DNA from: Gnetum montanum | Lineage: Eukaryota > Streptophyta > Gnetopsida > Gnetales > Gnetaceae | Direction of reading: 5' to 3' | Length of the DNA stretch: 64,000 nucleotides | Assembly (NCBI GenBank): GCA_015680685.1 | Contig: MNCI01003767.1 | Coordinates: 154,977 to 218,976, forward strand | Shown: in pieces, positions 1 to 12,239 of the stretch | Position numbering within the stretch: the first letter of the stretch is position 1 | Layout of the letters: each line of letters begins with the position of its first letter | Notes under the pieces: model-generated | Seen by the model: the letters and a program-made list of their open reading frames with translations, nothing else | What the model was told of the DNA's origin: nothing | The model's database searches: none | Made by a program: the position numbers and the translations under genes

Positions 1-1282
1 TTCGTACGTTCGTGTTTCTGATTGTATGTTTGTCTATTTTTGTATGCATGTCTTCTTGGTTGCGCTTTCAAATTCTGCATGCGTGTCATCGTGGTTGCAT
101 CTATCATTCGTAATGCAAGGCTAAATGTTTTACGTGGTATGATGACTTATTATTGGGAATGTTAAGGATGCAATGGTTGTTTGTGTCATCCCAAAGCCAA
201 ATGGTTGTTGTCTTGTTTGATAAATTCTTGTGCATGAGACATGATTGCCCTTATTGTAGGTCCTTGCGAGTTGTGCTCCTTTGTTGAGCTGGTGTGGTTG
301 TCCTTTGGGCTTGTGGCACCACCATTTTGATTGGTGACATTTCTTGGTCACTTTGATTTGAAGACTATTGGTGTGGGTCATCCTATTGTTGGTTCTTGTA
401 GAGACCTCACCTTGTTTGATGAGAGTCTTCTTGTGAAAGCATCCTCGGTGATGTTGCTCTTTGTTGTGAGAATTGGTTTGATGTAGACTTGTTGTTGGAT
501 AGACCTTGGACTTCCTCCTTATTTTTGGGTTGAGTTGACGATTGTCTATTGTTCATGTCTCATACGAGTGTGTTGAAATTTTGGTCCTGGTTGAGGCCAG
601 TGTTAGTTGCTGGGTATGATTGTTGTGTGTGAATCTTGAAATTCTAAGAGTGTGCTATCTCTCTCTTGGTGTGTCTCATGATGAAATTGTTTGTTTGAGT
701 GGGGATCGGATTCCTCCATCAATGTTTTGTATGATTGATCTGTATACATGTTGTTGAGATCTTGAATTTTATAATGTGCAAGAGTGATATGACCTTGTTA
801 TATGATCATGCTTGATGGTTGCATGAGGCTGTTGTGCTAATCATGATCCTGCTAACTTCTATGTTTCTGAGCTCGTGTCTCAATGTTTGTAGGTAGCATA
901 GGTTCAAAGATGTAGCCAGTGGTGACCTCAGTTGATTCTGTGAGCACTATGTCTATGGGGAAGATATGTGCTCTTGAGACCTTCATGAATTGATTAATTG
1001 GTCTCAGAATCCCAACATTGGGTTGTGGATTTATCAGTACCTTGGCTATGATGGATCAGTAGGTACATTATGATTTGTTTGCTTCTCAGTGCCAGGGAAG
1101 CACTAACAGAGGATGGTGATCTGTCCTAGACCCTACAGATATTGGGCTAGCAGATGGCATGAAATGGTATCCTTGGCTATGCCAGATACTGATGGCCCAA
1201 GAGTGGCCAATGCAATGAGGTCCCACTATGGCAGGATGGTGGATACTCAGTTAGTATGTTTCGTTATTCGATCATTGCGTTC

Positions 1283-1374
1283 GTGTCAAATCGTTTTCGT
1301 TCAAGGTTACCCGTGCAGTCAGTTCAGTGTGTCAAATCGTTTTGGTTCAAGGTTACCCGTGCAGTTGGTTCAGT
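1283..1374. repeat. two-copy 46-bp tandem duplication
   Basis: A block starting GTGTCAAATCG and ending near GTGCAGTCAGTTCA is repeated immediately, with the second copy starting at 1329. The copies differ at only a few bases, so the duplication is recent compared with the surrounding decay. Confidence 0.85.
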
Positions 1375-1670
1375 GTGCCGCTAGATCATGAATCTTCTGA
1401 GACAGTATGCATTGACAGATGATTGTTTACGCTTCGTGAAAGAGACAGGTTTTTCTCAGAACAGCATGGTTCTACATGGTATGCTCTTGGTGGCCGAAAT
1501 CCTTCAGCCTAGGATGGGCTTGGGTAGTATGTCCTATAGCCTTTTAGGGCTAGGTAGTATTCCCAAATACCATGTATGTTCCCATATATGAATGTAATCC
1601 TATCCTTGGGTGTGCAAAATGTATCCTTGTGGTATTCTCAATTCAGTTGTATGCACTTAAAAGTGCTGGA

Positions 1671-1742
1671 TGTATTGCCTATGTGACTCAGTTTGTCTCC
1701 TGGTTGTATTACCTATGTGACTCAGTTTATCTCCTGGTTGTA
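1671..1742. repeat. two-copy tandem duplication of about 36 bp
   Basis: The phrase CCTATGTGACTCAGTTT followed by TCTCCTGGTTGTA occurs twice head to tail with one or two substitutions. Confidence 0.8.
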
Positions 1743-3958
1743 GTCCTATGTCACACACTGTGACAAGGCCAAGCTTGATGTATGGTGTTTTCCTGGTGCT
1801 TGTTTTGGAGTGTCCTTGTTGTATGTTGTAAATGGCCTTTTTGCCTTGATGTATAATTCTGCTGAAAACCTCATGAGAAATTTTTCAGTTGTGATACAGT
1901 GTTGTAACGAACAGAACAGGGCTTGTCCTTGCCCATGATGCTCTTGAACTGGTGCCATGTGTTCTTGATGATGTTGGCATTCCTTGATGGTGTATGCTTG
2001 GTGAACGTCCTTGAGACAGGACAAATCTTGGGAACACATTCTCTTGTGTTCTTGGACTGGAAAAGATCTTGTCCATAAATGATCGATGGTGGCTGAAAGT
2101 CGAATCAATATGGTGTCTAGCGGAGGATTTGAGTTGAGTTTTGGGTATTGGTGCCTAGACTCGCTCTTCCATGGGGGATGTGATCGTGGAGCAGTTGTCA
2201 AAATGTTGGGATGGTGATCCATCCTTGAATATATGACGTTACAGATATAGAAAGTGTGATTCTCTTGGTGGCCTAGCTTGGTGGGCTTGAATGTGCTCGA
2301 AACACTTGAGCTGATGCTTTCATGATTGTGGGCTTCTAATGGTTTGTGCATGTTGGTGGGCTCTTGTGACTAATTTCCTTTGGTGCTTTGGAGAGCTATG
2401 ATGTGCTCTCATAGACTGAGACTTATTGCTGCATTGTTGTCTATGGTGTGATTCCGTGATTGGAGAGTTGTTATGCCTAATAGGCTATGGTGTCTTGTTG
2501 AATTTTCCTGTGTACCTTGTCCCTTATGTACACTGATGTATTACAGAGTCCCTTGTTGATGTCCCTCACTGATGTATTGTTCCATGTCTCTGGTGAGATG
2601 TTAATTCATGTTGATGATCTCACCTCCCTGGTGGGATAGCAGAGTTGATCATGAGGGATCATTCTTCATTTCAATGGATGCCCTCTTTAGTTCCTGAAAT
2701 AATAAGACAGGTGGTATTGAGGCCTATAAGCAGTTGATGTTTGGGACGTGTTCCTAGTTGTGGTCCTATGTTCATGAACTCGTGGGGCTTGTTCTCAGAG
2801 ACAGAATGTTGTTACCTTGGTGAAATTCATGAGACCTCCTCTATGAGGTCATGTTGTTGATGTAAATTAAAGATACATATTGCTCTTCTTGTAGGCAAGG
2901 CATGATCTTGTGTACTCTTGTAGTTTTGGGATCTTCGGTGGAACTTTCTTGTTGGGGTTCTCTGGTAGACCATCCTTGTTGTAAATCCTTTGGGGATAAA
3001 TCATGTTGTGTTTGAGTTGTAAATGGTGTTGATGAAAGCCCATTCCATGAAAAAACTATCCTGACCTATGGGCAAGATGTTGTTGTTGACTTGTGTCTGT
3101 TGTTTGGGTTGAATGATAATAGGTAGTGAAATCCCTCTTAATCAAAGGGATGAATTGCTTGGTGTCTCGAATTGTTCTCAAGGTGAAAATTGAAAATTGA
3201 TTTTGGGTAAGACTTGTGAACCCATGTCTTTCATCAGCTGGTGACAGTTCCACGATATGGTTCTAATGGCTCTATTGACTACTTGGGCATGTATGATGGG
3301 TAAGGTGTAACTGGGCTACTAAACTTACCTATGGAAGAAACCTCTCAAAGAGGATCCTTCCTGCAAGTGCAAAATCTACTGAAAGGTGTTGATCATGAGA
3401 CTAGCAGTCATTCTTGATATAGTGGGGAAATGCAAATTTGGAGAATGTTGATGTTCCTTGGAGAATTTATGATTTGGTTACTCTCTCAGGTGACTCTATA
3501 TTTGTTCTGGGATCTTATATTCAGAAAATGGTGCTTGTCCCATAACTTGGAGTTGATGGATAGCTTGCATGGGGCAAATGTGGATGATCCATGAACGGGA
3601 TATTATGGTTGCATTCAAAGATGTGCTTACGGCAGACATGAGACAAGTGATGGAGTATTGTCATGGGGTTGGTGGCCCAATTGACCCTCCACTTATTCTA
3701 ACATTCGAGCAGGCATTCTCGATGTTGGACAAACACAAGAGGTGTTGAGGATAGTTGAGGCTTGTGTATGTTAGCCTCTGGAGAAGTTTCCAAAATAGAT
3801 TTTTGGGTCTTCTCTCTCATTGAAATACTATGGAATGATGAATTGAGGCATGCGATGCTGGTGTCTGCAAATGGCAAGGTGAAGCTCAAGGATTTGTTCT
3901 TGTACCTTGGTTGTAAGGGTGGACTTCCTTGACACCCTTCATACCAGCTTGAACAAAC

Positions 3959-4015
3959 ATGATGAAAAATAAATAAATAATTAAAATAAAAATAAAATAA
4001 AAATAAAATAAAAAG
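3959..4015. repeat. A-rich low-complexity tract (AAAATAAA)n
   Basis: This is an irregular run of AAATA and AAAATAAA units on the plus strand. It is simple sequence, and the minus-strand frames through it are spurious. Confidence 0.85.
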
Positions 4016-4217
4016 AGAATGTGCATGGTACCGATGCATGTAGAATCAGTGCTTAGATGATTGCACTGGTGAGACCCCATGGGTCTCGATGTGAGTAGCA
4101 GAACATGGAGTTCTGGCAAGCATGAGTTGCTTGAGGAGACATGGCTCTTTGGAGCATGCCCTCCCTCTCGGTGTGATGTTCCCAAGTCCCTCACCATGGG
4201 TAGTGGCCCTGGTGAGC

Positions 4218-4272
4218 CCTCAAAAAAAAAAGAAAAAAAAAAGAAAAAAAGAAAAAAATAAAAATAAAAATC
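4218..4272. repeat. poly-A/AAAG low-complexity tract
   Basis: A run of A broken by single G and T bases. It generates meaningless K-rich or F-rich frames. Confidence 0.85.
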
Positions 4273-4325
4273 AATGGGTGCTGAGATGCCATTCATAGAG
4301 AACTCGGCGGGACTTGTGGAAGATG

Positions 4326-4381
4326 AGATGTCTTCTTGCATAAGATGAGATATCACCCATACCTTATGCAAGAAGATATCT
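4326..4381. repeat. inverted repeat with 19-bp arms
   Basis: The left arm 4326-4344 (AGATGTCTTCTTGCATAAG) pairs with 4363-4381 with one mismatch across an 18-nt loop. It could form a hairpin. It lies about 300 bp before the putative polypurine tract. Confidence 0.75.
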
Positions 4382-4671
4382 CTAGACCCTCATAAGAGAC
4401 GGATCTATGGGATGCCTTAGAGACGTTGGGCCTTTGGGTTGGACTCTCCCGCTCGTATAGAGAAGGGATGTCTTTGGGCTTCCTCCAATTGCCCTTGTGT
4501 TTCATGCAAGGCATTGGATGGAAGGACGTATCAGGTGTTGGGGTTGGTACCTTCCTTCAAGCCTGGCATCAAGGAGTTGACGGACCCCGGAATTGACGGA
4601 GTTCCAAACCCATGTAGAAGTGTACACTCGAAGATATCCTAGGCTCCGCTCCGAGGACGTCGCTTCTTTAT

Positions 4672-4683
4672 GTGGGGGAGGAT
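4672..4683 (+). other. putative polypurine tract (PPT)
   Basis: The stretch GTGGGGGAGGAT directly precedes a TGTGAGAG... block. A G/A-rich tract immediately before a TG-starting LTR is the standard plus-strand primer arrangement of gypsy elements. Confidence 0.5.
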
Positions 4684-5265
4684 TGTGAGAGATGTCCCAA
4701 CTGGTGGATCCCTTGGGCTCTCCCCATGGTTCGGGGATCATGGAACACTCTGAGGCACCCTCGGGCGGCTCTCAAGTGTTACAAAACCCACCCCGGCTTG
4801 GTGGTACCAAGCTAGCAATAGGACACTCTCCTGTTGCATTCTCTTCTAAGTCCTCTGCATTCCCTCTTCTCTTTGGAGAACTACATGGCCCTGATTCTAC
4901 AGCGGTCGTAGATATGTAGGCAACCAAGACTGGATAGTTTTGGTGCAGTGCCAGGCCATAGCTTGTACCAGATCGTGAGGGGTCTGGGGTGAGGCACCTT
5001 CCCTTGTAGGTGCATTGTCTTCCCTCTCACCGGTGTTGTCTACAAGGTTGTGTGTATGTGCTTGCTTGTATGGTTCTCGTTTTGGAGTTGGTTTCCCTCC
5101 ATGAGGTGCGTGGTCGTGTGCATTCAGAAGCTATGCTTCTGCTTGCACACACTTGTGAGTTGCTTGCTTGCTTGGAGGCGTATTCCCCAGGTCTTCCGCC
5201 CCAGATCCATTGGATCTTCGTGAATTCTTCGGGGTGCCGAGCAACGTCGGGGCAACATCGTTACA
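4684..5265 (+). repeat. LTR-like block (3' or solo LTR) of a gypsy element
   Basis: The block begins TGTGAGAGATGTCCCAAC after a polypurine tract and ends ...CGTTACA, giving the TGT...ACA ends typical of LTRs. The last 100 bases read like an R-U5 segment. No second copy is in the window, so neither the length (582 bp) nor the ends are confirmed by an LTR pair. The matching 5' LTR, if any, would lie left of position 1. Confidence 0.45.
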
Positions 5266-8200
5266 GTTAGTGTCACCTTTTGTTTTCACATTTCCATGTG
5301 AGAGAAAAGAAAACGTAGAACTTGTCTGCCACCTTGATATCGCGACCACTGTCACTAAACCACCATCGTTCAGTGTGCTGTCTGTCGCAGTTTCCGAAGC
5401 GTGCAGACACACCTACTGTTGCGTGTCGCCTCGTCGTCTAGAGAACCTCGCCGTTGACTGCATTACCAAGATGGGCCGCCTGCCGCAGATAGGAAGGACT
5501 GTTGCTGTGCTAACGTCACCATTTCTACTGCCACGGGCATGCTGTCCACTGCTCGCCAAAAGAGAAAAGTGAATCACAGTGAGGGAGACTGCGGGCTTCC
5601 CAAGTGTCGAAAGAAAAAGTTGACCTCTGTTTTCCCAACGCCATCAACCATGTTAGTTACCTACACTGTTCAGATTAAGAATGTTTCTAGTAACAACAAC
5701 AAAAATTCAGAACCAAGCCAATAATACATAACCCACATATTAAACATGAAAGCTAATAACGGATACCTGCATGACCCAGACTCAGCAGGAGCCATAGTAA
5801 AGGCTGTCGATGGGTAATCCCATGATCGAATGGCCCAGCAGTGATGCTTCAGTGCCAAGAAATGACTGCAGTGTGCTTTCACAATTGCAAGTTTATGGTC
5901 ACGTTGCAGAAGGAGAGGACTTTTATTTGACACTAACTTTGCCTTTATTATTATTTTTACCACTGAAAATGGATGAATTCTGGTCGAACAAAGCTCCATT
6001 GGGTCCCACTGGTGTTGCAAGGAATTTCCACGTTTGAGATAATGATGATAGTTCACATCCAAATCAAATCATTATTATTTTCCCATCCACCTTGAAACCG
6101 TATTAAAACATTGTTAGTTTTCCAGTTTAGCATCTATTGCAAGATAGTCACTTTATCGGGGAAATATGCCATATCAAACATAAAAGATTGCGCGTTGAAT
6201 AGCGTCCTATGTATGACAAAGGTTGGTTTAAATATTGAAAATTGGTGCGTCACCGTGTGAAGTGAAGGTATCCAATAGTCTCTGCAACAATCAAAATCAT
6301 GGATGGCAGACGCCACCTTCTTTACCATTTTTATAGTGGAACATTTGACGAGACCGCAGATCTTGCTTTTTTTTTTGCTTTTGTTCCCGTTGTGTATGGT
6401 TTGTTCGTTTGCTGGACACAAGCTGATTTTACTAACCTATTTACTAACATCCAATTAAATGGAAATAGAATGGAAATGAGCTTTCATCTTAGAAGTCACA
6501 ATTCCTAGAAGTCATAAGTCCAATTTTAATAGTGGTTAACCAAGATACATATATTATCAAAAAAGGTAAAATTTAAAATTGAATGAGTTTATTAATTGAA
6601 TTCGTAATTGTATACATAACTGTTGATCAAGGCCCATGCCTAGAATGAAACTAAGGCTAATTCTAAAAAAATCAAATAAGAGTATTTTTGAATTGAAAAT
6701 AAGAAAAAAGTACAAATTTATTTTTGTTAATGCCACCATGGTAAACTAGGTAGACATGCTACTCTTAGAAAGTAGTATTGTGAAATGCTACATACTAAGA
6801 ATGAAGAGTGGTATGGATCACAAGGAGTAATTCTGAAGGTGTTGGAATGAGTTTCGTACTTGTCGATATCCCATACTTTAACAAAATTGTCAATCTCTAA
6901 GATACTAAGAAAACTACCAAAAGGTATCATTTTTCTAAGTCTTGGAGCATCGAAAACACTGCAAATGAGTCATCCTGGCATTGAGGGTTCATGGCACATG
7001 TTAAAAAATATAATTTTGGTGAGATTTAGAAACCTTATCAATGGTGATACTAACATTGATGATGATGCTAACACTAGCACAACATCAACATCAGCAATTA
7101 CTTAGAAAAAAATTTGGACATTTTTTGGCATTTTTTCAATGTTGTCAAAATTGATGTCAAAAAGTTGGGATACGACCTCAAATGGTTCTTAAAGGTCTTT
7201 GAAGGCCATAAACATGTCTTGCAATGCTATTTTTGGAGCATTTGTGTTGTGATATTGAAGAAAATCCAATTTGACATCCTATCACCTCCTTCATTTAGAA
7301 AAATTTCAGCCCCAGGGATCTTTGGGCCAAACTACCAAATTTATCAAAGTTGAACCCTATGATGTTATGAGAGCTTAGTATGTACTATTTGGGATCCTAC
7401 AGGGTGTGAAATCTATGTTAACTCTAACACTTAGAAAAATTTTAGTTTTAATTTTTCTAGGGATTAGAGAAAATTGAATCCATAAGCTAGACTATAAATC
7501 TAGATTGTTCCTAATGGCCCTGGGAGCTTAGAATATGCCTTGTGATTAGGTATTTAGGAGATTTTGTGCTTAATTCTTTATGAAATGACATTGAAACTAC
7601 ACTTAGTTTTGATTCAAAGTGAATTGAAAAAGTGGGTACAACATTGCCTCCTCTTGACGGATGCTATTGAGGTGTTGAAGGAGGATTTATTAAGAAGAGA
7701 TTAGATATTAAATTAATATACCTACAAGAGAAAAGGTGGGGATAATGAAGAGGGAGAAGGGTGGAATATTAGGATTTTGCCAATACACTAGTCATGAGGA
7801 TGGTGTTATGCCATATAAAGTGGGCATGGCTAAATCCTACACTTAAGATGGCCAAAAGGATATCATGTATGATATTCACATTATGTCCCACTTGTGCTCT
7901 CAACACATCCTTATTAGAATAGAATAAGTTAATTCTCACTAAATGTGATGATGAGAAGAAAGGAAACAAGATAGGAAATGGAGTTAGAAGGAAGAATAGA
8001 GAAGTAAGTTGCAAATTTGACAAAATAATAAAACTAGAAAAAGAAATGAGGAACATCACCTATGGACCAAGATAAGTTGCTATGCCTTAGAAGGACGGAC
8101 AACTAGGTCCCACACTTGAATGATTGTTGATGCTTATTAAATATATTCCCTTTCTATCCCACACAAACTTAACAAACTATCACATGAAGTTGAGAACAAC

Positions 8201-8440
8201 AAAATACTCATTGCTCACTGTATGAGGTAGATCACTAATAAATATCATCACCATTATGTGTTGTAGAAGAAAGTTAGTAAAATTAGATAGGAAGAGATTG
8301 GGGGAGGTAGATGAAACTCAATGCAATAGATGAAAGAAAAATAGTAGATATATATATATATATAGTGTAATAAAATGTAGATGAGATGGAAAAAGATTAG
8401 AGTAAACTTGATAATAGTTGATCTCTTTTCTTATCTCAAA
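5266..8440. other. AT-rich interval without a recognised gene
   Basis: Frames here are short and carry no motif I recognise. The part 5270-5580 is richer in GC and CpG than the rest and has an open plus frame ending at 5572, but it matches no family I know. Because the minus-strand integrase fragment at 8440-8542 reads leftward, the 3' non-coding part and 3' LTR of that old element should lie in this interval. I could not place its ends. A short (AT)n tract is at 8348-8364. Confidence 0.4.
8348..8364. repeat. (AT)n microsatellite
   Basis: Eight AT units in a row. Confidence 0.9.
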
Positions 8441-8542
8441 TGTAGTATTGTTTGAGGTATGCCTTGTCATTAAGTTCAAGTATTGATTCCTATTTAAATC
8501 AATTAAGTAATATGCTCCATTGCTAAGCCTCTTGATGATGAT
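8440..8542 (-). pseudogene. integrase C-terminal fragment, distal half (gypsy element)
   Basis: Read on the minus strand, this gives the end of a plant gypsy integrase: an IKRLSNGAYYLIDLN motif, the usual sequence after the conserved GPF/Y motif, then a decayed tail. The preceding half of the same domain lies at 15586-15860. The two halves join in frame across the inserted element if one copy of the ATGAT target duplication is removed. This is a remnant of an old element that carried integrase. Nothing further downstream is recognisable. Confidence 0.75.
8538..8542. repeat. target site duplication (left copy, ATGAT)
   Basis: ATGAT directly before the TGATGAG LTR end. It is identical to 15586-15590 after the other LTR. 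Confidence 0.9.
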
Positions 8543-9457
8543 TGATGAGTGGCGAGGTACCCCTACACTCAACCATACGAAACAAGCGTAGCACGCGCGA
8601 TCTGGTCGAACTCCGTAGACTAAATACCTAAACACCCCATGGAACACTTGGGGTTAATCATTCGTTGTCTTCCCAGACTTACTTGTTGTTGTCATGGTGT
8701 ATGGTTAAGTAAGTCCTAGGTATATGATTCTTTTGGTCTTTTATGGTTTTATGTCTTCTATACTAAAAGTGAAGGGTTGAGAAACTAACTAACTCTAACT
8801 AAGGTCCTAAGTCTAAATTAACTAGCTTCAACATCCGTTCCCACTTACCATACACACCCTGAACTATGCAACTATGGCTACCAAATGCTAATCGTTACTG
8901 GGATCACCACATGTAACGCACATGCTTGAAGTGGTCGTACTGAGGCACCTAACTAGCCTAAGCATGATGAGCAGCCGATTCCTTGACTAGCCGTACACAT
9001 CGTAGATGCTCGTAATCAAGTCGTACTCATCCCGTGTTCTTGGAGACAAGGGTGAGAGAATCTAATCGCGATGAGTAGCCGATTCCTTGGGTAGCCATAT
9101 ACATTTGTCAATGCTCGTAACCAAGTCGTACTCATGTCGCGCTAATGCATGTAATAAATGACATGTAGGAAATAACAGGTAATAAACCTATTCCATGTAC
9201 TGCAAGGTTTATCCACAAAGCTCGTCTTTATTATCGTACACAACTTGCGTTCAGGTACAAAGCTGCTCGAATGAAGATCCGTTCACTTGGGGACTCCTAC
9301 TGCGGGCACATGGAAAATATTCTATCTCTGGAGTGACTAAACTGCTAGAGCTTTGCTACTTCTAGCCTAGGATGAGAAATGAGGGGAGTGCCGCCTCTTA
9401 TTTATAGATTTGGTGGTGGACCGTGATACGCGGTGCATGCGATATCATGTCTCATCA
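8543..9457 (-). repeat. 3' LTR of the Athila-like element
   Basis: This 915-bp copy pairs with 14652-15585. It is shorter mainly because it lacks about 19 bp of the palindrome seen at 15531-15561. A TATAAATA box on the minus strand is at 9399-9406, only about 50 bp from the transcriptional start edge of the LTR. Confidence 0.93.
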
Positions 9458-9472
9458 TACCCCCATGACTGA
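9458..9472 (-). other. polypurine tract of the Athila-like element
   Basis: On the minus strand this reads AGTCATGGGGGTA immediately before the TGATGAG start of the 3' LTR, which matches the position and composition of a plus-strand primer. Confidence 0.65.
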
Positions 9473-11200
9473 ATGAAAACTTGTCCTCAAGTTCCTTACA
9501 ATAATATCAGGTAGGTATGGAATTATTGAGGAAAATGGAACTAATGGGATGACATGTGAATGGATCATTATTACAAGACTTGACAAAACTGGTGTTCATG
9601 ACAACAAGGGTGAACACCTTATTACAATGACATCAGGCCTTTGTTGGCAGCTGAGAAAGAGAGAGAGAAAGAAGTGTTGCTACTGCCAACGCCAAGATTG
9701 CGCCTTCATTGTCCATCCGTAAGCGTGTCATTGATCTTGCTCCTTGCATAGTTGCTTCAACGCTGCTCCATTCCAAATGTTTGCTCTAGATCCAATCCGT
9801 TGTTGCATGTTCACCATCTACACACGCAACACAATCGTATATTAGCAAGGGTAATTGAATCATCATGTAATTGATACCTTGCTTCGGGGCAAGTCCATTG
9901 GCTAGGTTGTGGTATGGCTGATATGGGTCTGGGAATATGTTACTGATGACTATCGAAGGTGTAGGGGTTAGGAAGAAAATCAAAAATTTCGGGGCTAGGA
10001 GAAAATCGAAAAAATTAGGCCCTATACCCCCATGACTAATCGCGAACCTCCGGTAGCGTTAGAATGGAGAAAGGAAAGGAATAAGAGAGATGGATAAAAA
10101 GGGACAACTATGGCATCGATGAAAGGGATGTCAAGATGGAAATGAACAAAAATAGAATTAATTGCAAAATGTTAAGGGAAAGAATTTAACTAATGCTCCA
10201 AATAGGAATGTTGGTGGGTCCTCCCCAAAGCAGGCGCATGCCCTGAAAAACCCACATTCAAAAGAGTCCGTAGGCTCTGGGAATGTCATTTGGAACAAGA
10301 GTTAAAGTCTTAACCAGAAGAATTTACCAAAAAGAAAACAAGGCATCAACCAAAATATATACACTAATGATACAACCGACAATGAGGTGAACAAGGGAGA
10401 GAAGGATGGAGAGAAGAGAATGGAATGGAATCCCAAGAACAAGGCGGTGTACAACTCCTTGTGTATTTGATGATTAATGTGACTTGGCAAATCTCATTTC
10501 AACTTCGGCCTCAAACCAACCACATCCAGTGACTTCGCATCAACGCATTCGGTTAAACCATCCACTTGGGCAACAAGAATGCACGCTCCAAGAGCCACCA
10601 CCATTTCGACGAAACAAAGGAGAGAATGGGAAGTGAGAAGGGGCTTAGTTAGAGGGAACACTTGTGGTTCCATAACCAGTGCTTGTAGCCCATGTTTATT
10701 TGTCTAAGGGGTGTGCTTTGAATTCTCACTTGGGTTTTTTTTTGTTTTGTGTTTTTATGCGTGAGAACCACACCATGCAAAGACTTCTTATTTTTATTGT
10801 CGCAGCTTCCGATAATTGGGTAACATCGGAACGGCAAGAAAAACTCATGAAGAAACATTCAACCACCTAAGAGAATGACCAACACAAAAGCATCAAGTTC
10901 CTTTGAAGTCACACCCTTTTCAATCCATGAGTCCTTCCTTGGTTTGAGAAATTCCTAGTCACCGATTCGTTAAAGTTCTTATTAGAAAGGGTAAAAAACT
11001 GTACATTTCCAAGTCGAGAGAAACCATATAAATGGGTGGATGGACGGATGAAGTGGTCTCATTGCCTACCATATTAAAAGAAACATACCTTAGTATCAAC
11101 ATTGTGACTTAAAGGTAAAAACCAAACATTAGCAATCAGTATGAAAATAGTTCATACCATCATGAAGAATGCTTATTATGGGACAAACTTACAGGGTGGA

Positions 11201-11226
11201 TCACACACACACACACACACACACAC
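11201..11226. repeat. (AC)n microsatellite
   Basis: Thirteen CA dinucleotides in a row inside the non-coding part of the Athila-like element. Confidence 0.95.
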
Positions 11227-11237
11227 AAATTGGAAAA

Positions 11238-11380
11238 GTATAACGATGGTGTAAAACAAAAACTAGAAAAGTTAAAGAAATTCGTAAAAAAAAATTTAGA
11301 AAAGTTAAAGAAATTTGCAAAACAAAAATGTGTAAAACAAAAATGTTGTAAAACAAAAACATGTAAAACAAAAACTTAAA
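11238..11380. repeat. short A-rich tandem repeats
   Basis: Repeated TTAGAAAAGTTAAAGAAATT and GTAAAACAAAAA units occur several times head to tail. Confidence 0.75.
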
Positions 11381-11689
11381 AGAACTGAGGGGTCCATATG
11401 ATTAGCATAGGTGGCCATCTCCCCCATGACTGAGTTGTAAGGGAGAGATCTGAAATAGTGAGTGTCTGTTTGAATTTCGTAAAAGTGCCCAACTTCTCCC
11501 AATTGATGATTTTAGATTGAGGGATGGAAGTTGGCGACGCTCATATTTCAATGCGTCTATGCCTTCGTTGTTGGCATGGGTTTCCTCAGTTCGTTCCATG
11601 CATATTTTTTTGCTCCTTCTAGTAGCTGTCAACCACAGGGTGTCTTCTACTGGTTATGTGGTTGCTACATACATGCATCTTTATTTCAA

Positions 11690-12220
11690 TGTTTCTTGGG
11701 CACACCTGTTACATGAAGGCATTTCCTCCATGTCATCACCCGATGAATCACTATATGTGATGCATGGAACTTTCCTCTTCTCGATCTTTCCACATATGTT
11801 TATCTTAGAGATTTCCAAGGAAAGCTCATGGATCCTAAGGCATGTGTCTACTGTACTCAGCCATGCCCTTCCCATTATAATCGGGAAGTCCCCTTTGTTG
11901 TTGTTCACTTCAATCACCAGAAAATTAGCTGGGTAAGACCAACCACACACAGTGGTAATGATGTCCTCCACTAATCCCAAGGGAATGGTGATGGACTAGT
12001 CTGCCAGCTCTAGTTGAATGTTGCTCTTCTTGAGTTGGGGCAGGTTCCAGGCGTGATACATCTCTTGTGAAATTAAGTTGACTTTGGAACCTGAGTCAAG
12101 AAGAGCCCTATGTGGTTTATTTCCGATGATCTGCAAATAGATTAAGGGACTCCCAGGGTCAATTAGTTTCCTGGGAAGGTGGCCTACCTTAATCCAGTCA
12201 GTTATGGTATGCGTTAACAT
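11690..12220 (-). pseudogene. retroviral-type aspartic protease of the Athila-like element
   Basis: The first part (12220 to about 11996) holds the active-site region LLDSGSKVNLIS; the D-S-G triad is intact. After a stop and frame break, the second part (11980-11690) holds the typical plant gypsy stretch with DIITTVCGWSY and GDFPIIMGRAWLSTV, the I-x-GRxWL motif of the C-terminal protease half. In its family this enzyme would cleave the Gag polyprotein in the virus-like particle. It follows gag on the same strand. Stops and a frameshift make it non-functional as read. A closely related protease is in the old copy at 19440-19850. Confidence 0.85.
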
Positions 12221-12239
12221 AACCGTATGCGTTACGCTC

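Larger units (their letters stand above)
1..4671. other. non-coding interval, no gene recognised
   Basis: No open frame here shows a domain or motif I recognise; the longest (1746-2351, minus) is compositionally odd and has no family signature. The plus strand is rich in T and G. Because a polypurine tract and an LTR-like block follow at 4672-5265, the right part may be the long 3' non-coding region of a plus-strand gypsy element whose coding part lies left of the window. This is inference from position only. Short tandem duplications, A-rich tracts and a hairpin inside the interval are listed separately. Confidence 0.4.
9473..11400 (-). other. 3' non-coding region of the Athila-like element
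   Basis: About 1.9 kb between the protease remnant and the 3' LTR. None of the frames shows RT, RNase H or integrase motifs. It contains an (AC)n tract and AAACAAAAATGT-type short repeats (11238-11380). It either replaces or is what remains after deletion of the pol region. Confidence 0.7.

Noticed and set aside
1746-2351. 201-codon minus-strand frame
   Set aside because: Composition is biased, there is no recognisable domain and no supporting context. Long chance frames occur in such T/G-rich DNA.
5168-5572. 134-codon plus-strand frame in GC-richer sequence
   Set aside because: It begins inside the LTR-like block and shows no family signature. It might hide an exon, but I cannot support that.
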